In this document: piece after piece, positions 4,900-5,213 of the stretch
Layout: the number at the start of each line of letters is the position of its first letter
Position numbering within the stretch: the stretch's first letter is position 1
From: Bacteroidales bacterium
GTDB lineage: Bacteria > Bacteroidota > Bacteroidia > Bacteroidales > 4484-276
Assembly (NCBI GenBank): GCA_018400545.1
Contig: JAGYLT010000188.1
Location: forward strand, 1-5,213
Direction of reading: 5' to 3'
Length of the DNA stretch: 5,213 nt
Notes under the pieces: model-generated
The model's input: only the letters and a program-made list of their open reading frames with translations
What the model was told of the DNA's origin: nothing
Database searches by the model: none
Made by a program: the position numbers and the translations under genes

Positions 4900-5213
4900 A
4901 TGAATAACAGAAAGCGGTTTGTACTGACAAAAGAAGATAAAGTATATACAGTAAAAAACACTGACAAAGAAACGCTGAAGAACTGGTATTTCCTGATGAC
5001 CATGGGACGCCAGCTCGACAACAAAGCACCCAACTACCTGAAACAGGCCCTGGGGTGGTCGTACCACGCACCCTACGCCGGCCACGACGGAATTCAGTTG
5101 GCCATCGGACAAGTTTTCAGAAAAAAACATGACCATCTTTTCCCCTACTACCGTGATATGCTCACCGCCATTTCGGCAGGGCTCACTCCTGAGGAGATCA
5201 TCCTGAACGGCCT
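4900..5213 (+). CDS. 2-oxoacid dehydrogenase E1 component, N-terminal part (cut by window edge)
   Basis: The first 104 codons of a thiamine-diphosphate-dependent E1 gene, open at the right edge. The family signature begins at LMTMGRQLDNKAPNYLKQ (32-49) and runs through GWSYHAPYAGHDGIQLAIG (52-70), then FPYYRDMLTAISAGLTPEEI (81-100), matching the E1-alpha start of the pyruvate or branched-chain 2-oxoacid dehydrogenase family. The closest form I know is the Bacteroidota E1 in which alpha and beta parts are fused in one chain of roughly 650-700 residues; the window is too short to see the fusion. The enzyme would decarboxylate a 2-oxoacid and pass the acyl group to lipoyl-E2 in the cytoplasm. 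The substrate cannot be assigned from this part. ATG 4900 follows AAAGGA and gives a continuous frame with the conserved region; residues 1-25 are a variable lead-in. Confidence 0.88.
   Translation, partial: MNNRKRFVLTKEDKVYTVKNTDKETLKNWYFLMTMGRQLDNKAPNYLKQALGWSYHAPYAGHDGIQLAIGQVFRKKHDHLFPYYRDMLTAISAGLTPEEIILNG

Noticed and set aside
4813..5136. Minus-strand open frame of 107 codons
   Set aside because: Overlaps the well-conserved E1 start and shows no recognisable motif.

Overview
The window looks like ordinary chromosomal DNA of a member of the phylum Bacteroidota, most likely a Bacteroidales/Marinilabiliales-type organism. Four things point there: the pairing of folP with cdaA next to a DUF1599 gene and a DoxX-like gene, which is a familiar Bacteroidota neighbourhood; promoter boxes of the TAnnTTTG type; start codons with little or no Shine-Dalgarno sequence; and a signal peptide ending in Ala-Gln. 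No mobile element, RNA gene, CRISPR array or clear intrinsic terminator was seen.

Layout. The left edge holds the first 53 codons of cdaA (diadenylate cyclase) on the minus strand. It is divergent from a complete plus-strand sugar-nucleotide epimerase (UDP-glucuronate 4-epimerase type, 278-1288). The 116 bp between them carries two facing TAnnTTTG boxes inside a near-perfect inverted repeat. The epimerase runs convergently into folP (dihydropteroate synthase, minus, 2135-1272) with a 17 bp overlap. Divergent from folP, on the plus strand, are a secreted lysine/glutamate-rich helical protein (2233-2865), a two-copy DUF1599 protein (2876-3427), a membrane protein with a DoxX/MauE-like domain and a cysteine-less thioredoxin-like end (3535-4806), and the start of a 2-oxoacid dehydrogenase E1 gene cut by the right edge (4900 onward).

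How it fits together. folP (folate synthesis), cdaA (c-di-AMP signalling), DUF1599 and the DoxX-like gene form the recognisable housekeeping core. Two genes appear to be inserted into it: the epimerase between folP and cdaA on the opposite strand, and the coiled-coil protein between folP and DUF1599. The tpiA gene I would expect after the DoxX-like gene is replaced by E1. The epimerase probably supplies a uronic acid nucleotide for surface polysaccharide and has no evident functional link to its neighbours.

The most unusual signal is in the secreted helical protein. Small residues (Ala/Gly) recur every seventh position in two seven-heptad blocks that are exact mirror images about residue 108.5, predicting a tightly packed antiparallel helical hairpin. 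I do not see a clear new multi-gene system in this window.
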